This document shows, piece by piece, positions 60,701 through 64,000 of a stretch of DNA of 64,000 nucleotides (position 1 is the stretch's first letter; each line of letters begins with the position of its first letter). This DNA comes from Epiperipatus broadwayi (taxonomy: Eukaryota > Onychophora > Udeonychophora > Euonychophora > Peripatidae). The translations under genes and the position numbers were made by a program. Where the stretch lies: positions 3,155,001 through 3,219,000 of the forward strand of contig JAQFVV010006305.1 of assembly GCA_028023455.1 (NCBI GenBank). The letters are read 5' to 3'. The notes beneath the pieces are model-generated. The model was not told the origin of the DNA, did not search any database, and worked only from the letters and a program-made list of their open reading frames with translations.

Positions 60701-61140
60701 ATTTCAAAGCAAAACACATACATCCAATGACCAAACCACCCAACTATTTCTATTTAACTATTTTGAAATATTGAAATATTTCATATTTACTTTCTCTTTT
60801 CTTTTATAATTTATTTAGATACTCCAATGAATTACGTGTACCTTTACGTTAAAATTACAAACTAAATATTTATAACTGAATTACGCAATTCATTGGTTCA
60901 TTTAATAATAGCAATATTAGTAAAATAACGAATTACTCGTAATAAGACATACAAAATAGATATAAAAACATAAATAATACTTCCTGAAGGCTTCGTTCTT
61001 CTCCAGGCTAGAATTTTGAGGGCAATATATATCTGCTATGCAGGTGATTAGTTAACAGGGCTTCAATGGAGGTTGGCAAATTGTCCATAGCAGCTACATT
61101 TTAAAAAATAGAAAGTCACATCACTGGATGGCTATGTAGG
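60701..61140. other. Intergenic, AT-rich
   Basis: Nothing recognised; may include the 3' end of the element whose integrase tail follows. Confidence 0.4.
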
Positions 61141-61143
61141 TCT

Positions 61144-61576
61144 TTGAGCAGTGCGAATGTACCAAACTTGGTCTCCTACTCCATATTCATTGTTGTATCA
61201 CTAATAAATCTTGATTCCATTCAGTATTGCTTCCTTTCTTCTTTATTTAATTGGGCAGTATTCTTTCTCCCTTCGGTTAATACTTTTTTTAAAATACGTT
61301 CAGCTCTTAGTGACTCTTCCACTTGTTCAGCATTCCAAAAAAATAGTTTTTACACTCATAATTCTGCTTTTCTGTCAGTACACTCTGAAAACTATACTGC
61401 TAACTCAAAGAGAATGGGTAAGAGTGCCCGTGTGAGTATCAATGAATATAACCCAGCTAACTAAATCAATTTCACCTGACCAGCCTTTATATATCCCCCC
61501 CCCCATTACAGGGTGTATTCTCTCATCCCCTCCACAAGTTATTGCTTTTACATTTCTGTTTTTAATTAAATTATTA
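61144..61576 (-). pseudogene. Probable Gypsy integrase C-terminal remnant
   Basis: On the minus strand, a charged helical stretch (VEESLRAERILKKVLTEGRK) is followed by EYGVGDQVWYIRT near 61145-61180. This matches the shape of Ty3/Gypsy integrase tails, where a Lys/Arg-rich helix precedes a GDxVW motif. The other Gypsy relic has QVWIRS in the same place. Upstream, a HTGTLTHS-like segment may be the end of the catalytic core. Several stops. No LTR for it was delimited. The plus-strand frames here are shadows. Confidence 0.5.
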
Positions 61577-61770
61577 ATCCCTGTTTTTAATTACTTAAGT
61601 CCAAACAATGGATTTAATTTTAGCTATCTGCTTGGAAAAAAATTTGTCTTACGATAACTTTATCTTTTAATTAATTTCAGAATTTCACAGACCATTTAAA
61701 TTCCAATCCCTTGATTTCTTTAAACAATAAAATAAAATCACATTTATTTAATTAAATAATTTTGAGTAGG

Positions 61771-62342
61771 TGTCAAGCCGAATGACCACTGATACAATTT
61801 CTACATTTTTTTCCAAAAACATTATACAATAAAAGAAAGAGGTCATTGGCTTGCCTGCGGTCATGAACATTAAGTTCTAAAAAAAAATTATAAAACTTAA
61901 ACTGTATACTTGTTGTCACATAAAAATTGTTTTTAAGTTTTCCAAAAAGAATATTCAACAAGCAACAGAAAAAAAATACAACATTTGAGAATCTAAAATA
62001 AAATCAAAATAAAACATGTTTACTGTTGGGTTACTTGCAAATACATTTCAGTTTCCCGCAAAAATTTCTTTAATGCCCTACCATATTTATTCACATCATA
62101 AATAAAAAAAATATATAGCATTTATTAACAGCAAAATACATATTTACATGTGGTGTCCACATTTGTTTATTTATAAGCATATTATCACCATTCATCCTAT
62201 TTGTTTACAATATATTGTGTGTGTAAGCAACAGAGAAAATATACCTGCACAGACCACTCCTTTTATTATAATATGTACATTTGTTTGGGCTGCAACTATG
62301 CTTGCAGCCATCTTTGTGGCAGTCATTTAAGACTGACTGTCA
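61771..62342 (-). repeat. Probable LTR with adjacent polypurine tract
   Basis: The segment starts TGTCAAGC and ends GACTGTCA on the plus strand (TG...CA). Immediately beyond its high-coordinate end is CAATACCTCCCTCCCTT. On the minus strand this gives a purine-rich tract directly before TGACAG, the layout of a polypurine tract and 3' LTR. A gag on the same strand lies 650 bp upstream. No partner LTR is in the window, so this is inference from structure. Confidence 0.5.
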
Positions 62343-62359
62343 CAATACCTCCCTCCCTT

Positions 62360-62440
62360 AATGAGACTTCTAAATGGGTTAACCATTTAAAGTCTATATT
62401 AAATTACTTTTACCTATATATAATATTATTGATGAATATA
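62360..62440. other. Internal remnant next to the LTR
   Basis: Short AT-rich spacer between the polypurine tract and the tandem array. Confidence 0.3.
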
Positions 62441-62454
62441 CTAGTTTACTACAA

Positions 62455-62935
62455 ATTTAAAACGAAATATTATATTAGTTTGACTATATACGATTGTGTT
62501 ATTAATAATGAAAATAAAAATCTTAAGGGATATACTAATTTATATTTAGCTATATGCACTAATACCAAAGAATATACTAGTTTATTATATATTTAAAAAG
62601 AAATATTAGTTTATATTTAACTATATACGAAAGTGTTGAAAATAAAAATCTTAAGGGATATACTACTTTATATTTAGCTATATACACTAATACTAAAGAA
62701 TATACTAGTTTATTATATATTTAAAAAGAAATATTAGTTTATATTTGACTATATACGAGTATTATTAATAATGAAAATAAAAATCTTAAGGGATATACTA
62801 ATTTATATCTAATACTAATGAATATACTAGTTTATTCTATATGTAACAAAAAAATATTAGTTTATACTTAACTATATATATACAGTTGTGTCATTAGAAA
62901 ACGAAAATCAAAATCTTAAAGAATATATACATACA
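62455..62935. repeat. Tandem array, about 130 bp unit, nearly 4 copies
   Basis: The TCTTAAGGGATATACTA anchor recurs at 62521, 62649, 62784 and (diverged) 62914, spacings 128, 135 and 130. Units share TATACTAGTTTATTATATAT and ATATTAGTTTATA segments. It lies between gag and the LTR, where pol should be. Confidence 0.9.
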
Positions 62936-62986
62936 AAAATACAAATCTATTAATCGTAATGTCCAATGATTGTGTACATTGATATC

Positions 62987-64000
62987 CTAATTTTTACTCG
63001 GTCCTGGTGTAGGTGATGAAGATCTGTATCCCTTTCCTTTTTTGTATTTATGTCCATTGTCATCACTGTTGCTTTCTGTACGCTTAACATATGTTTCGGG
63101 ACTTTGGCTCCTATGCCTAGCCTTTCTATGCCAATACGCTTGTCTTTGGACATTACCATTCCAGTTTATGGAGTTTATACCCATGTTTTCTCTGGCCTTA
63201 TCTGTAGGTTTGTTTTGTTGGGTTGTATCGATTATATTTAGTAAATCTGCTAGCTGTTCTATTGAGTTAATATTTACCGTTAAAAGCATTTGTTTGATAC
63301 GGAACGGTAAATTGTGCCGTATTATTCTGATGATCTGGCCCTCAGATATATGACAGGCTTTTAAAGTCCGGAGCTTGGCCACTTGTCTTCTGAAGAACTT
63401 TGAGTAACTCTCACCTCCACCCATTTTATATTTTTCTTGCATTATTTGGTATAATACCATCTCTTGTCTTTCGTCACTCCAGAAGTTTCACAGCAAAGCC
63501 TTTTTATATTATTCGGACATGTTTGGGTGGTGAAACAGTGATTCCCACCATGCATGAGCATCCCCTTGGAGATGGCTGTATGCTATTATTAACTGGCTAG
63601 TATCATCCATCCTATTTATTCTAAAATACTTTTCTAAACTATTAAGATGCTCTATCGGAGCCTCACTTGTCTGCCCTTCGAACACTCCTATCTTTAGAAA
63701 TTGGTTTATATTTGGTAAATATGTATAGGTCCTATCTCTTTCTACTGACTTTCCTACTACTGTATATGCATTATTTTTTCTATTTTATTTCTACCTTGCT
63801 GCTGACTATTTTCACTCTCTCTTACTTTCTGTTCGTTCTCCCTCACTACTATATTCAAATTATCATTTCCTCCTTTACTATCTATACATTCTTTCATATG
63901 AGTATAAAATGTTTCATTATTAGCCTCCTGTTCATGTTTGTCATTGCTGACCAGTGCTATCGCTTCCATATTTTGGACTCTTATTTCCAATTTTCGTACC
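62987..64000 (-). pseudogene. Ty3/Gypsy gag, copy 2 (partial, runs off window)
   Basis: The 157-codon frame 62987-63460 encodes a retrotransposon gag core. It has YSKFFRRQVAKLRTLKAC (about residues 19-36), a hydrophobic LPFRIKQMLLTVNINSIEQL segment, then a basic tail rich in Lys, Arg, Ser and Pro ending SSSPTPGPSKN. A further frame 63757-63990 gives an acidic, Gln/Asn/Glu-rich N-terminal part. 63460-63757 joins them with frame changes. It is homologous to the relic at 6653-7832 and less decayed. No CCHC zinc knuckle is visible. Gag forms the particle shell. The element continues beyond 64000. Confidence 0.7.

Overview
This is a very AT-rich eukaryotic, almost certainly invertebrate metazoan, intergenic window made largely of decayed mobile elements. 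I found no host protein-coding gene, no rRNA and no convincing tRNA. The evidence for an animal source is the mix of element types: RTE-clade LINEs with an apurinic-like endonuclease, Ty3/Gypsy LTR elements, Tigger/pogo-type and Merlin-type DNA transposons, foldback MITEs, very long (TA)n microsatellites, and a short repeat carrying hammerhead-ribozyme-like cores. The species cannot be fixed from sequence alone.

Layout. 0.6-4.5 kb: two oppositely oriented copies of the hammerhead-like repeat. The minus-strand copy is a head-to-tail dimer. The plus-strand copy is split inside its internal (TA)n tract by an approximately 3 kb RTE retrotransposon. 6.0-7.85 kb: local tandem repeats, then a decayed Gypsy gag (minus). 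12.7-14.4 kb: a foldback MITE and an old RTE 3' fragment. 17.2-18.9 kb: a degraded Tigger-type transposase pseudogene (plus) that lost two of three catalytic Asp. 30.07-30.17 kb: a short RTE fragment. 31.2-33.2 kb: a TA-flanked inverted-repeat element containing two nested long palindromes, one with 40-bp perfect arms. 34.4-34.9 kb: a tandem duplication and a hammerhead-like repeat. 35.2-36.76 kb: a complete but broken Merlin element with an imperfect 8-bp target duplication. 39.1-39.65 kb: a foldback and the best hammerhead-like copy. 44.9-45.4 kb: a palindromic MITE pair. 48.36-49.24 kb: a second RTE copy, 5'-truncated, very similar to the first. 51.07-57.9 kb: an old Gypsy-type LTR element on the minus strand, with about 1.3-1.4 kb LTRs around decayed protease, RT, RNase H and integrase. 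61.1-64.0 kb: an integrase C-terminal remnant, a probable LTR with polypurine tract, a roughly 130-bp tandem array and a second gag copy running off the window edge.

Nothing here forms a working pathway. The elements interact by insertion and decay: the RTE landed in a microsatellite inside another repeat, and non-autonomous foldback elements lie beside relics of transposases. The most unusual item is the hammerhead-like repeat. It has a core matching the hammerhead consensus, a 5-bp stem II, complementary stem I flanks, stem III pairing that changes in a compensatory way between copies, a roughly 214-bp dimer period and weak pol III A/B-box-like segments. Element identifications rest on protein motifs read by eye; boundaries are approximate unless stated.
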